Below are positions 28,473 through 38,280 of a stretch of DNA of 64,000 nt, piece by piece. Positions within the stretch are counted from its first letter, which is position 1; every line of letters begins with the position of its first letter. Position numbers and translations under genes: made by a program. Source of the DNA: Dyadobacter sp. MSC1_007 (GTDB taxonomy: Bacteria > Bacteroidota > Bacteroidia > Cytophagales > Spirosomataceae); the NCBI RefSeq assembly GCF_023667495.1, contig NZ_JAMOZL010000009.1:199892-263891 (forward strand), given 5' to 3'. Below the pieces are notes generated by a model. That model made no database searches and was not told the origin of the DNA. It was given only the letters and a program-made list of their open reading frames with translations.

Positions 28473-30263
28473 TCATAAAATATCATGCCTAAGGTTTCCA
28501 GCGATCGCCTCCTGGTGCTTCCACATGTCCTGAAACACCGGGCTGTTCTGCCTTAAATATGCGAAAGTACCCTCGTCTACAAGGTATCCGTTGCGAAGAA
28601 CGTAGACGTAATCAAATTTGCTGAGTAGGTGCAAGCGGTGCAAGGTTGATACGACTGCTTTGTCCCTAAATTCACCAAACATCTTGTCGTAGATGAGTGC
28701 TTCTGTTTTTGGATCGACGCTGCTGGTGGGTTCGTCGAGCAGGACAATGTCACTATTTCGGGATGCTAAAATACCCCTGGCAAGGGCCAGACGCTGTTTT
28801 TGTCCACCTGAAAGATTCACACCTTTTTCCTGGATATTGGATTGCAAACCATTGGGTAATTTTTCTACGACTTCCGAAAAATGGGCAATATCGCATACCT
28901 GCATAATGTCCTCCGTTTCAAATGGAAGGCCGAGGGTAATGTTATAATCGATTGTGTTTTCAAAAATCTCAGGATCCTGCGGAAAAAGGGTAACCTGGTC
29001 GGCCAGCATCTCTATGGTGGCAGTGTGAGTGCTATCCACAATGACCATTGAACCCTTTTCCGGTTGATAAAGCCCTCTTAAAAGCGCAAGCAATGTACTT
29101 TTGCCGCTTCCACTCTCACCAATGAACGCAATTCGCTCACCTCTCCGAACGCGGATGTCGAGCCCGTGCAAGCTATGCGCCTGCATTTCGCGGCTGTAAG
29201 TATCCGAGTGCGAGAAATTTAGATTACTAATTTGGATCTGCTGCCAGTTATCGGGAAGATCGCCGGCATCATCGACCAAATGGTGGGCGTCATATGCTTC
29301 CCCGATTGCCCTTGCTGTTTGAACTTCGGTATTGTATCGGATAATTTCTGTGTACTGCCAGGCGATATCCTGGAAAACGCTGGTAAACTGGTTCACATAA
29401 CTCAGGAGCGTCACAAGTCCTCCTACCAGAAAAACTTCGCCAGGAACGTAGTGTTCATATACGTAACCGATGGTAACCACAATGTAGATGATTCCGATAA
29501 AGACACTGGCGACAAACCATTTCCATTCATTAATGATCACCGAACGTCGGAATGGCGGGAAGACGTCGGACACTTTACTGAGCAGACTGACCTTCATCCG
29601 TTTTTCGAGGCGCAATGTGATCACAGTAATGATGTTGGAAAGACTGTCGAACAGCGTGGAGGAAACAATATGCTCTTTTTCGTTGGACTCGTCCAGCGCT
29701 TTGATGAAGGGCTTGTCGAACTTGAAAATAACCCACACGTTGATAATACCTATCAGTACACCGATCGCGCCAAACACCGGCGAAAACCAGACGATGGCAA
29801 TAAATGAAAATATGAATTTGGCAAAAGCATGTAAAAACATGAAGCCGTTCTGGAAAAAGTCCTTCAATGCTTCATACGCCTTCCGGATCCGGTTGATGGT
29901 TGCTCCACTGTGGTGGTCCTGATGCCAGCGGATCGGCAAATGCAGCGCCTGATGATACATTTCGTCCAAGAAATTGCGGCTAAGATCAAAGGCCAGTTTG
30001 CGTTCCATTACCCGCGCTGGTCCGTGAAATGCCCATTCCAGCAGCATCAATAGAAAGTAGCCGCCCGCATAAACCCACACATTGGATAGCGCGGCCTGCG
30101 GATCTTTTTGAAATGACTGGATAAACCAACCGTATAACAATGGATTCATCGCCAGCACAACGTTCGCCATCACGAACATGCCGTAAATGAGCAGGTAGCG
30201 CTTGCGTTGCTGGCGCGCGTATCGCCATGCAGTGGCCAAAAGGGAAATGTAAGGATTTCGCAT
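28473..30263 (-). CDS. ABC transporter, fused permease and ATPase
   Basis: 596 residues: an N-terminal six-helix permease domain (about 20-310), then an ATPase domain with Walker A GESGSGKSTLLALLRG, signature LSGGQKQRLALARGIL and Walker B IVLLDEPTSSVD. This is a half-size exporter of the MsbA/lipid or peptide exporter type and should work as a homodimer in the inner membrane. It is separated from the polysaccharide locus by 375 bases and differs in composition, so it need not belong to it. Substrate unknown. Confidence 0.9.
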   Translation of the reverse strand: MRNPYISLLATAWRYARQQRKRYLLIYGMFVMANVVLAMNPLLYGWFIQSFQKDPQAALSNVWVYAGGYFLLMLLEWAFHGPARVMERKLAFDLSRNFLDEMYHQALHLPIRWHQDHHSGATINRIRKAYEALKDFFQNGFMFLHAFAKFIFSFIAIVWFSPVFGAIGVLIGIINVWVIFKFDKPFIKALDESNEKEHIVSSTLFDSLSNIITVITLRLEKRMKVSLLSKVSDVFPPFRRSVIINEWKWFVASVFIGIIYIVVTIGYVYEHYVPGEVFLVGGLVTLLSYVNQFTSVFQDIAWQYTEIIRYNTEVQTARAIGEAYDAHHLVDDAGDLPDNWQQIQISNLNFSHSDTYSREMQAHSLHGLDIRVRRGERIAFIGESGSGKSTLLALLRGLYQPEKGSMVIVDSTHTATIEMLADQVTLFPQDPEIFENTIDYNITLGLPFETEDIMQVCDIAHFSEVVEKLPNGLQSNIQEKGVNLSGGQKQRLALARGILASRNSDIVLLDEPTSSVDPKTEALIYDKMFGEFRDKAVVSTLHRLHLLSKFDYVYVLRNGYLVDEGTFAYLRQNSPVFQDMWKHQEAIAGNLRHDIL

Positions 30264-30449
30264 GCAGCATTAAGTCAATTGTGGTTCAATTTGTTCCCGG
30301 CCGCCGCCAAACCCTGGAACTGTTATAATCACTGCCGGACCGGCGCGCAAACTTTATATTAACGATCAGTAGTTTTCAGCCGTTTTTTGTTTAAATATTC
30401 AATGACCAAATTCTTTAAACCAACCTTTTTAACATCAAAATTGACTTTT

Positions 30450-31091
30450 ATGAAACGATTAGCGAATATCTTTTGCGTTGCCATTATGTTAAGCATTGGT
30501 CTGGGCGTCGGCACATATGCCCAGGACGGCTGGATATCTTTGTTTAACGGGAAGAATTTTGATGGATGGAAAGTGGGGGAGAATGCAGGATCTTTTACGA
30601 TCGAAAATGGTACTATCAAGGTTGCCGGCCCGCGGGCGCATTTGTTTTATGATGGGCCGGTGAAAAACCACATGTTCAAGAATTTTGAATTCAAGGCTAC
30701 TGTCATGACGACGCCGGGTTCGAACTCAGGCATATTCATTCACACAGCTTTTCAGGAGGGTGGCTGGCCTTCGCAAGGATACGAAGTGCAGGTGAACCAG
30801 TCGCATACCGACTACAAGCGCACAGGAAGCTTGTACAACGTTATCGACGTGAAAGAAACCTATGTGAAAGACAATGAGTGGTATACCGAATATGTAAAAG
30901 TGGAAGGCAAGCACATTACCATCAAAATCAATGATAAGGTAGTGGTGGATTATGAGGAAAGCGATGTCGATAAAAGAGAAGGCGAGATGAAAAACAGATT
31001 CCTGAAAACCGGTACCTTCGCATTGCAAGCGCACGATCCGAAAAGCGTGGTGTATTACAAAGATATTCAGGTAAAACCCCTGACAGAATAA
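30450..31091 (+). CDS. DUF1080 (3-keto-disaccharide hydrolase-like) secreted protein
   Basis: 213 residues from the ATG that precedes a clean signal peptide (KRLANIFCVAIMLSIG, cleavage near GTYAQ-DGW); an upstream start is possible but adds a sequence with no signal character. GWISLFNGKNFDGWK, SGIFIHTAF and GYEVQVNQSHTDYKRTGSLY are family hallmarks of DUF1080, a concanavalin-like fold linked to cleavage of 3-keto-glycosides. Periplasmic or surface location is expected. No sugar-utilisation genes are adjacent. Confidence 0.88.
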   Translation: MKRLANIFCVAIMLSIGLGVGTYAQDGWISLFNGKNFDGWKVGENAGSFTIENGTIKVAGPRAHLFYDGPVKNHMFKNFEFKATVMTTPGSNSGIFIHTAFQEGGWPSQGYEVQVNQSHTDYKRTGSLYNVIDVKETYVKDNEWYTEYVKVEGKHITIKINDKVVVDYEESDVDKREGEMKNRFLKTGTFALQAHDPKSVVYYKDIQVKPLTE

Positions 31092-31113
31092 AAAGAAGTC
31101 ATTGCTAAGATCA

Positions 31114-31596
31114 ATGGAAGAAGAGATAGTACATTTTGAAACAATACTCGAACGCCTCCCCAAAAAGGGAGGCGAATTTTATATGGTTGTGCCGGATGAG
31201 GCTGCCGAGCAGTTCGTAGAAGGTCGCAAGCCCTCGCGTGTGCGTTGTGTGATCAACGATCAGGTTCATTTCCAATGCGCCATCCGGCCGAAGGGCGGGG
31301 GAGGGTTCTACATTAATGTCGGCACGCCCATCCGCCAGGAAGGTAAGTTGGTACTTGGTCAGAAGCTTCTTGTGTCTGTCAGGCGGGACGACAGTGAATA
31401 TGGACGGGATCTTCCCGAAGAGCTTGAAGAGCTGCTGGCGATTGATGAAGAAGGTAAGAGCTTGTTCCAGAATGCGAAGCCAGTCGTCCAGCGGGGTATC
31501 ATTTATTATGTAGACTGCGCCAAGGGTTTGCAAACGCGGATCGATCGCGCCATTATGATGATCGACCGGTTGAAAAACACTAAAGGGAAAGTGTAG
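31114..31596 (+). CDS. DUF1905 / YdeI-OmdA family protein
   Basis: 160 residues from the ATG at 31114; a TTG four codons upstream is a weaker alternative. The N-terminal half (FYMVVPDEAAEQF, RCVINDQVHFQCAIRP, GGGFYINVGTPIR) is the small beta-barrel DUF1905, and the C-terminal helical segment (KGLQTRIDRAIMMIDRLK) resembles the YdeI/OmpD-associated domain. The biochemical role is unknown for the family. It follows the DUF1080 gene after 22 bases. Confidence 0.8.
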   Translation: MEEEIVHFETILERLPKKGGEFYMVVPDEAAEQFVEGRKPSRVRCVINDQVHFQCAIRPKGGGGFYINVGTPIRQEGKLVLGQKLLVSVRRDDSEYGRDLPEELEELLAIDEEGKSLFQNAKPVVQRGIIYYVDCAKGLQTRIDRAIMMIDRLKNTKGKV

Positions 31597-31782
31597 ACAA
31601 TTGGATATAGCCTCCTGCAATCTGTGGTATTTTACACGTTCGTTACCCACCTTTCTTGTCATTATGGCGGTTGTATGTTATATTTGTTCAAATCATGCGG
31701 TTTGCTGACTGGGAAAATTAGAGTCAGCTATATCTATAACACATCTGGAAATCAACGGATTGACGGATTTAAAAGCTGAATT

Positions 31783-33153
31783 TTGAATTTCAACGAATTT
31801 GAACTCCACGAAGACGTGCTTAGCGCCGTGGATTCTATGAACTACCAGCAGGCGACACCAATTCAGGAACAGGCCATTCCTCACATTATCAACGGCAAAG
31901 ACCTGCTTGCATGCGCACAGACGGGTACTGGAAAAACCGCCGCTTATCTGATCCCCATCCTTGACAAAGTTGCCCATCAGGCTAATGTTCACACCGGAGC
32001 ATTGATCCTTGTGCCAACGCGTGAGCTTGCTGTACAGATCGATCAGCAGATCCAGGGGCTTGGGTATTTCGTCGGCGCCACCAGCATTGCCGTATACGGA
32101 GGCAATAAAGGGCCTGAATGGGATCAACAGAAAAAGGCACTTACACAAGGAGCAGATATTATCATTGCTACACCAGGACGGCTGATTGCCCACTTGCAGT
32201 TGGGTTATGTCAGTTTCAAAGATGTCAAACATTTGGTGCTCGATGAGGCCGACAGGATGCTCGATATGGGTTTTTTGAGCGATATCCTTAAAATAATGAG
32301 CTATCTACCCACCGAGCGGCAGACGCTGATGTTCTCTGCGACGATGCCGTCAAAGATCGGGGAGTTGGCGAAGCGAATCCTTCGTAATCCTGAGGAAATA
32401 AGACTTGCAGTTTCGCGGCCGGCTGAACGCATAGATCAACAGTTTTACCTGGCCAAGGATGAACAAAAGCTTCCATTGCTGATTCATTTGCTCAAACAAG
32501 TGCAAAGCACCAGTATGGTATTGTTCACATCGAGGAAATCGAACGTGGAACCGATCGTCAGGTCCCTTAAAAAACTGGGCATGGGCGCACACGGAATATC
32601 ATCAGATTCAGAACAGGCCGAGCGGGAAATCGTTTTGCGTGATTTTAAAAACAGACAGTTCCCGATACTGGTTGCAACCGACGTGCTATCACGCGGTATA
32701 GATATTGATAACCTCAGCCATGTTGTCAACTACGATGTGCCACGCGATCCCGAGGATTACGTTCACCGTATTGGCCGCACCGCGCGTGCAGAGTCGAAAG
32801 GGACGGCAATTACCTTTATCAATGAGCAGGATCAAAAATATGTTCTTAAAATAGAGCGCCTTTTCGAAAAGGAAATAGAGAAGAGGGCTATTACCGCCGA
32901 GCTTGGTCTGGGTGAGGCGCCCGACTTTGCGCCGCAACGATATAAGCCGGGGCGACGTACTACCAATGTGAAGAAAAAATCGGCAGGCCCGTTAGGCAAC
33001 AGGCCGCCTCGGGAGGAAAGACCCCGTGAAACAGCCGGAACCGAAGGCAAAATTGCAGAAGGTGCCCCACGTGATGCGAATGCCAAGCGCAGAAACAAAA
33101 GGAGAAGGCCCAAGAAAGAACAAAACAGCCCTGTAAACCCTACCCAGGCTTAG
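31783..33153 (+). CDS. DEAD-box ATP-dependent RNA helicase (RhlE-like)
   Basis: 456 residues. All helicase motifs are visible: Q motif (FELHEDVL...YQQATPIQEQ), Walker A AQTGTGKT, PTRELA, TPGR, DEAD in VLDEADRMLDMGF, SAT, and in domain 2 VATDVLSRGIDI and HRIGRTARA. The C-terminus is a basic low-complexity tail (KRRNKRRRPKK) as in RhlE-type enzymes of ribosome assembly and cold adaptation. The start is TTG: an in-frame TGA lies two codons before it and the next ATG would remove the Q-motif phenylalanine. Confidence 0.93.
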   Translation: MNFNEFELHEDVLSAVDSMNYQQATPIQEQAIPHIINGKDLLACAQTGTGKTAAYLIPILDKVAHQANVHTGALILVPTRELAVQIDQQIQGLGYFVGATSIAVYGGNKGPEWDQQKKALTQGADIIIATPGRLIAHLQLGYVSFKDVKHLVLDEADRMLDMGFLSDILKIMSYLPTERQTLMFSATMPSKIGELAKRILRNPEEIRLAVSRPAERIDQQFYLAKDEQKLPLLIHLLKQVQSTSMVLFTSRKSNVEPIVRSLKKLGMGAHGISSDSEQAEREIVLRDFKNRQFPILVATDVLSRGIDIDNLSHVVNYDVPRDPEDYVHRIGRTARAESKGTAITFINEQDQKYVLKIERLFEKEIEKRAITAELGLGEAPDFAPQRYKPGRRTTNVKKKSAGPLGNRPPREERPRETAGTEGKIAEGAPRDANAKRRNKRRRPKKEQNSPVNPTQA

Positions 33154-33230
33154 CCTCATTCAGAGTTGGTCAGACGTGAGCGACATTAGCTTTGCTTTAA
33201 TCGTCATGAAGAAACTTAAATTGCGTACAA

Positions 33231-33953
33231 TTGGACCGTTTGATAGATTGGATAAGGAATTATAAATTCAGCGTATCCGATCCTCCAATTATTTCTATGG
33301 AGGGTTTGTTCTCGCTGCTGTTACTTTTCGTTCTCAGCCTGCTGGCCGTATTTTTCCACCTCATCCGCATACTTTTTAATTCTCCCGTCGATTTTTCTCT
33401 GGACTGGAACCTCTTTCTGAGCTGGATACCGCTGATCATCGCCTTTCTGGCGGATATCCTCACCAAGCGGTATGGACATATTCCCGTCATACTGACGCTG
33501 TTGAGCGTCGGCTGGATTGCTTTCTTTCCGAATGCGCCTTATATGATCACGGATCTTGCGCATTTAACTGTCGACTATCACCGCGACCTGACATGGCATG
33601 ACATCATCATGCTTTTTTCGTATGCGGAGGTGAGTCTTTTCAATGGCCTCGTCTCGCTTTATTGGATACACAGGTCATGGAGACGTGTTTTTCATCGTAA
33701 AATGGCTAATCTGTTGTTACTAGTCAGTTTGCCATTGGCCGGCTTTGGAGTTTATCTGGGGCGGGTAAGGCGGATGAACAGCTGGGATATTATCCATGAG
33801 CCAGAAGCCATTATCAATAACCTGATCGAGAGTATCCTCGACCGGACAGCGCTGGTATTCAGTTTCGAGATCGGAATGCTGTTAGGCATTTTATATCTGG
33901 TATTATGGGGCGTCATCAGGTTCAGGATCAGGTATAGTAGGAAAAATAGTTAG
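33231..33953 (+). CDS. DUF1361 membrane protein
   Basis: 240 residues from a TTG start; an ATG at codon 23 (33297, MEGLFSLL) is a plausible alternative. Six to seven membrane segments are visible. The motif WIAFFPNAPYMITDLAHL near residue 100 and LGRVRRMNSWDIIHEP near 182 are characteristic of DUF1361. Function unknown. It is followed after 14 bases by a methyltransferase gene. Confidence 0.82.
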   Translation: MDRLIDWIRNYKFSVSDPPIISMEGLFSLLLLFVLSLLAVFFHLIRILFNSPVDFSLDWNLFLSWIPLIIAFLADILTKRYGHIPVILTLLSVGWIAFFPNAPYMITDLAHLTVDYHRDLTWHDIIMLFSYAEVSLFNGLVSLYWIHRSWRRVFHRKMANLLLLVSLPLAGFGVYLGRVRRMNSWDIIHEPEAIINNLIESILDRTALVFSFEIGMLLGILYLVLWGVIRFRIRYSRKNS

Positions 33954-33967
33954 CAGAAGCTTCGAAT

Positions 33968-34699
33968 ATGCAACCATCGGACAATGTAAAGGAATCGTAC
34001 TCGGCTCAATATGACCAAAGCCTGGTGGAATGGCGCAATACAGGGGCCAAATTCAAGGCAATGAATATAGTTGAGCTTGCCAAAGGCATTCCGTTCAGGA
34101 ATATGCTCGAAGTAGGGGCAGGGGAAGGTAGTATTTTGAACTGGCTTTCACAATGGGATTTTTGTTCGGATATAAGCTGTGTGGAGATCTCAGAAAGTGG
34201 CATTGAACTGATCAAATCGAAGCAAATTAAAGATCTAAGTGACATTCTGCTTTTTGACGGCTACAAAATTCCTTATCCTGATGATCACTTTGATCTGGTG
34301 ATCTGCTCGCACGTGCTTGAACATGTGGAGCACGAAAGGTTATTGCTACGGGAGATCAAGAGGGTCTCCAAATACCAGATTTTCGAGGTACCCGTCGATT
34401 TTTCTTTTTATGTCGATCGGAAATTAAACCACTTTCTTTCCTACGGTCATATTAATATCTACACACCATCGCTGTTTCGCTTTCTGCTGAAATCAGAAAA
34501 CTTCAACATCGAAAAGGACATATGCCACCTCTACAACGATGCCGTGTTAAGAATGCAGTACCGTAATAATAGTAAGGGATATTATGTCACAAAGTTTAAA
34601 CATTTCCTCTTAAAGCTCTTTCCGTACTTTCTGGGAATTAAGCCCAGTTCCTACGCGGTGTTGACTTCCAAGACCCAAAAACAGTTATCGATATTTTAA
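33968..34699 (+). CDS. Class I SAM-dependent methyltransferase
   Basis: 243 residues. MLEVGAGEGSILNWL near residue 45 is motif I of the SAM-binding fold; the acidic strand DISCVEISESGIEL follows, and FDLVICSHVLEHVEHERLLLREI is the methyltransferase-11 pattern. The substrate is not evident. The next gene starts on the base after its TAA, so the two are coupled. Confidence 0.8.
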   Translation: MQPSDNVKESYSAQYDQSLVEWRNTGAKFKAMNIVELAKGIPFRNMLEVGAGEGSILNWLSQWDFCSDISCVEISESGIELIKSKQIKDLSDILLFDGYKIPYPDDHFDLVICSHVLEHVEHERLLLREIKRVSKYQIFEVPVDFSFYVDRKLNHFLSYGHINIYTPSLFRFLLKSENFNIEKDICHLYNDAVLRMQYRNNSKGYYVTKFKHFLLKLFPYFLGIKPSSYAVLTSKTQKQLSIF

Positions 34700-35407
34700 G
34701 TGTCATCCCTGGACGTCAATCCCCTACAAATCATTTATCAGGACCAGCGACTAGTAGCGATCAACAAGCCGAATGGCCTCCTCGTTCATAAATCGCCTAT
34801 TGCTGCGGACGCCGACGTGTTTGCAGTTCAATTGCTGCGCGACCAACTCGGACAAAAGGTGTATCCTGTGCACCGCCTGGACCGCAAGACCTCGGGCGTT
34901 TTGCTATTCGCATTGCACGAAGAAATGAATAGTCTGATGCAGCAGCAGTTTCAAGAAGGGAAGGTAAAAAAGACCTATCACGCTATTGTACGCGGTTTTA
35001 CACCCGATGCGGGGGAGATAGACTATCCATTAAAACGGGAAGACGGAACTGTGCAGGAAGCATTCACTTCTTTCAAAACGCGCGCGCGCAGCGAGGTGCC
35101 CTTTCAAATCGGCAAGCATGCAACTTCCCGCTACTCACTCGTCGAACTGACGCCAACCACTGGCCGCATGCACCAGCTTAGGAAGCACATGGCCCACATT
35201 TTCCATCCCATTATCGGTGACCGGCCCCACGGTTGCAATAAGCAAAACAGGTTTTTTAAAAATCAGCTGGGTATGGATGAGATGATGTTGCATGCTGTTA
35301 GTGTAGAATTCGTTCATCCTGCAACCGGACAAATTATCTCGGTAAAAGCGCCATATCAGCCTGTTTTCGGAAAACTTCTTGAAGTTCTGAAACTTAGTCT
35401 GGCGTAG
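34700..35407 (+). CDS. RluA-family pseudouridine synthase (TruC-like)
   Basis: 235 residues beginning with GTG directly after the preceding stop. YPVHRLDRKTSGVLLFA near residue 52 has the catalytic aspartate of RluA-type synthases, and TPTTGRMHQLRKHMAHIFHPIIGD is the conserved RNA-binding and core segment. There is no S4 domain and the short length agrees with TruC, which modifies U65 of some tRNAs. Another single-domain RluA enzyme is possible. Confidence 0.85.
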   Translation: MSSLDVNPLQIIYQDQRLVAINKPNGLLVHKSPIAADADVFAVQLLRDQLGQKVYPVHRLDRKTSGVLLFALHEEMNSLMQQQFQEGKVKKTYHAIVRGFTPDAGEIDYPLKREDGTVQEAFTSFKTRARSEVPFQIGKHATSRYSLVELTPTTGRMHQLRKHMAHIFHPIIGDRPHGCNKQNRFFKNQLGMDEMMLHAVSVEFVHPATGQIISVKAPYQPVFGKLLEVLKLSLA

Positions 35408-35784
35408 CACACGTGCCGCGTGATACTAAAAATGACAGATAAGACTGAGACGAAACGAATGGTGTTGGTCAAACAGACTCAAGTATATAATGCAGAATAT
35501 GCCTCAGCAGGCAACGAAGCTTTCCTTCCAGCCAGCGCCAATAACTGCGATTTTCATAATATGATAATTTTAATTGAATGGTTATAAATTTAATTAAAAA
35601 CCCACTATTAATTGTGTTTAACCTAGTTTTGGAGGGCGCTGATTAAACAAATGTAGACTTTTTAAACGAATTTTGCGATCTGGATTACATTGCGATTTTG
35701 ATCGCAACACAATAAGAAAGGAGCCCGTAAAAACAGGCTCCTTAGCATTAAGTCATTAAAAGGCTCAGTAAATAGTTTTAACTC
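35408..35784. other. Intergenic region between convergent genes
   Basis: No gene is seen. It contains a perfect small hairpin TTGCGAT-TTTG-ATCGCAA (35690-35707), with a second partial copy of TTGCGATC near 35673 that could compete for pairing, and the terminator at 35718-35743. Confidence 0.45.
35718..35743 (-). terminator. Rho-independent terminator of the cytochrome c gene
   Basis: AAGGAGCC and GGCTCCTT form a perfect eight-base stem with a ten-base loop. On the minus strand it is followed by TTCTTATT, and it lies 42 bases after the stop of the minus-strand cytochrome gene. Confidence 0.7.
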
Positions 35785-36759
35785 CTATTTAAACTCAAAC
35801 TTCACCACCTTCTGCCTAATAGGTGTCACAGTCTTCAAATAAGCGAAAATAGCCTTTAAATCCCCTTCCTTCATGCCGGCGTACATCATCCAGGGCATGG
35901 CTGAGTTCATTTCTTTGGGGCCAACTTTGTGAGGCTTGTAAGAAGAGTCTGCGTAGGCCTTAAAGCGTTTTAGGAATGCTTCCTCGGTCCATGAGCCGAT
36001 ACCGGTTTCCATGTCGGGGGTGATGTTTGCAGAGCGGACAATGCCGTTGGGCATAATGAACTCCATGCCTCCGCCATATTCGGTGCCGGGTACTTTAGTG
36101 CCTTTTTCGCGCTTGCTGTGGCATTCCACACATGAGGCAGCAGTTATGACATATTTGCCGTAGGCGACGAGGTCGGTTTCTGCCGGACGTTTGCTCAAAT
36201 TCGCTTTCATCGGCATAGTGTTGATCAAAATGTTGACCGGGAAGTCAGCTTCGCGAGGCGTTACGTCGTGTTGCACGGGTGCGAGCGTACGGATGTAGGC
36301 GATGATGCTGTAAATGTCCTCTTCATCAAGCTGACCGTAATTAAGATAAGGCATAATGGGAAAAAGCGCCTCGCCGTGCTTGTTCTGACCGGTAGTGATG
36401 GCACGGAAAACTTCGCCGTCTGTCCATGTTCCAATTCCGTAAGGGGTGATATTTCTGGCGTAAAACGCGCCTGGAAAGCCCAGATCGCGGCTAAATGCCT
36501 CGCCGCCGCCGCCAAGGTTGCCTGGTGCAAGCGGGCCGGAAAACAGGCTCCAATCCCGGGTGCTGTGACAATCCATACAGATGGTAACGTGGTTGGCGAG
36601 GTATTTTCCCCTTTCAATTCTTTCGGGTGTCCGCTCGACGGTGATCACAGGCGCTTCGCCCACATTGGGCAAGGCCGTTTTGACGTAGGAAGCGGCTGCC
36701 GCCGCAAGCAAGACCAGCACCAGGATAATGATGCCTACGATTTTTAGAAATTTTTTCAT
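35785..36759 (-). CDS. Di-heme c-type cytochrome
   Basis: 324 residues from the ATG before a hydrophobic segment (KIVGIIILVLVLLAAAAA) that serves as signal or anchor; longer upstream starts add sequence with no export character and run into the divergent promoter. Two heme-binding motifs, CMDCH near residue 62 and CVECH near 225, and later methionines fit a two-domain monohaem-repeat cytochrome as found in dehydrogenase subunits. It should act in the periplasm in electron transfer. No dehydrogenase partner lies next to it. Confidence 0.88.
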   Translation of the reverse strand: MKKFLKIVGIIILVLVLLAAAAASYVKTALPNVGEAPVITVERTPERIERGKYLANHVTICMDCHSTRDWSLFSGPLAPGNLGGGGEAFSRDLGFPGAFYARNITPYGIGTWTDGEVFRAITTGQNKHGEALFPIMPYLNYGQLDEEDIYSIIAYIRTLAPVQHDVTPREADFPVNILINTMPMKANLSKRPAETDLVAYGKYVITAASCVECHSKREKGTKVPGTEYGGGMEFIMPNGIVRSANITPDMETGIGSWTEEAFLKRFKAYADSSYKPHKVGPKEMNSAMPWMMYAGMKEGDLKAIFAYLKTVTPIRQKVVKFEFK

Positions 36760-36925
36760 AACAGAGGAGGTCAGTAAATGGTGTAAATGAGGATTGTGGC
36801 AAAATTTACAACAATTCCTAAAATCGTCCAAACAGTACTTATTTTCCGAAAGTGAAAACGGGCCTGCAACGTTTACTTGCAACAGGGTGTCTAAAACTGA
36901 AAATGTCATCCTGACTGATTCTGCC

Positions 36926-37465
36926 ATGAAAAGAGCCCTGCTTGCTGCCTGCCTGACATTGTTGATGCTATCCTGTTACTACCGGGATTCGGAGCCCTTC
37001 ATAGGCAATGTCAAATTCGATGGGACGGGTTACCGGCCGATTTACGCAACCGCCGAAGAGGTGGCAAAAGTGGCCGTTTCCACCGCCAAGCCGCTAAAAA
37101 CGCCGGGAAAGATCTACACCTTCGATCGCTATTTGTTTATCAATGAATCCGGGGAAGGCATTCATATTATAGACAACGCAGATCCGAAAAATCCTGAAAA
37201 CCTTTCTTTCATTTCGATTATGGGTAACTACGATATTGCCGTCAAGGGTAACTGGCTGTACGCCGATAATATGTCGACCCTGCTGGTAATCGATATCACA
37301 GACCCTAAATCTCCAAAGGTGGTCAAATCTATCCCCAATGCGATTCCCACCCGTAATTATCCATCGATGCAAGGCATTTATTTTGAATGTCCCGACTCTC
37401 AAAAGGGAGTTGTTGTCGACTGGGAGAAGATTTCAATGGACAAGCAGCCCAAGTGTTACCGGTAA
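36926..37465 (+). CDS. LVIVD-repeat lipoprotein
   Basis: 179 residues from the ATG before a lipoprotein signal (LLAACLTLLMLSC, lipobox LMLSC). The body has beta-propeller-like repeats typical of LVIVD proteins: GIHIIDNADPKNPENLSFISI and LLVIDITDPKSPKVVKSI. The function is unknown. It is divergent from the cytochrome gene and leads a three-gene cluster with another LVIVD lipoprotein and a barrel-like protein. Confidence 0.8.
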   Translation: MKRALLAACLTLLMLSCYYRDSEPFIGNVKFDGTGYRPIYATAEEVAKVAVSTAKPLKTPGKIYTFDRYLFINESGEGIHIIDNADPKNPENLSFISIMGNYDIAVKGNWLYADNMSTLLVIDITDPKSPKVVKSIPNAIPTRNYPSMQGIYFECPDSQKGVVVDWEKISMDKQPKCYR

Positions 37466-37515
37466 CTGCCCATTTTTATTACTTCAATTTTTCAGGAATC
37501 TAATTTGACCCGGCT

Positions 37516-38280
37516 ATGAAAAAACTAATCCCAGTACTATTCCTTGGCCTGATGGCGATAGGATTGCTGCTGATATTGAACTCGTGCAATGACAATGCTG
37601 ATGGAGACCCGAATCCACAAACAGGCGCAGGCGGCTCGATGGCCCGGTTTGCCATCACGGGAAACACCCTTTATATCGTATCCGATCAATCTTTGGAAGT
37701 CTACGACATTGGCGATGGAGGAAATCCTGCAAAAGCAGTCAGCAAGAACCTTGGAGTAGGGATCGAGACGATCTTTCCTTACCAGCAAAATCTTTTCGTG
37801 GGAGCTGCTGACGGCATGTATATTTATAATAATAGCAAGCCCAACGATCCCGTATTCATGTCCAAATACACGCATGTGCTTTCATGCGATCCCGTAGTTG
37901 TGCAGGGCAAGTATGCGTATGTGACCCTGCGTGCAGGTATGACTTGCCGTCCGGGTGGCGGTTTCAGCTCGCTGGATGTGATCGACATTAGCGACCCGAC
38001 CAGGCCTGCAATGGTTGGCACACAGCGGATGGATTCTCCCTATGGCCTTGGCGTGTCGGGCAACAAGCTGTTTGTATGTGAAGGTGACAAAGGTTTCAGG
38101 GTCATGGATATATCCAAACCGGCCGAACCGGTTTCCAAAGCTTTTTACCAGCAGGTTGCCGCATATGACGTCATTGTCAGGAACAACCATTTGATTATCA
38201 CAGGAAATAAAGGGTTGTTTCAATATAAATACGATGACTCTGATAGCATTCAGTATTTAAGTAAAATCCCTGTTTTATGA
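37516..38280 (+). CDS. LVIVD-repeat lipoprotein
   Basis: 254 residues. The signal LFLGLMAIGLLLILNSC ends in a lipobox cysteine. Repeats such as LEVYDIGDGGNPAKA, MYIYNNSKPNDPVFM, LDVIDISDPTRPAMVG and FRVMDISKPAEPVSK are the LVIVD propeller pattern. Its TGA overlaps the next ATG in ATGA, so the following gene is translationally coupled. Probably a surface or periplasmic lipoprotein; no ligand can be named. Confidence 0.82.
   Translation: MKKLIPVLFLGLMAIGLLLILNSCNDNADGDPNPQTGAGGSMARFAITGNTLYIVSDQSLEVYDIGDGGNPAKAVSKNLGVGIETIFPYQQNLFVGAADGMYIYNNSKPNDPVFMSKYTHVLSCDPVVVQGKYAYVTLRAGMTCRPGGGFSSLDVIDISDPTRPAMVGTQRMDSPYGLGVSGNKLFVCEGDKGFRVMDISKPAEPVSKAFYQQVAAYDVIVRNNHLIITGNKGLFQYKYDDSDSIQYLSKIPVL

Noticed and set aside
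29232-29807. 191-codon plus-strand frame inside the ABC transporter gene
   Set aside because: Fully antisense to well-supported transporter motifs; its length follows from codon bias of the real gene.
31693-32232. 179-codon minus-strand frame over the start of the DEAD-box gene
   Set aside because: Antisense to the Q motif and Walker A of the helicase.
36760-36927. Longer start for the cytochrome c gene
   Set aside because: The added 56 residues precede the signal segment, lack export character and cover the divergent promoter region.
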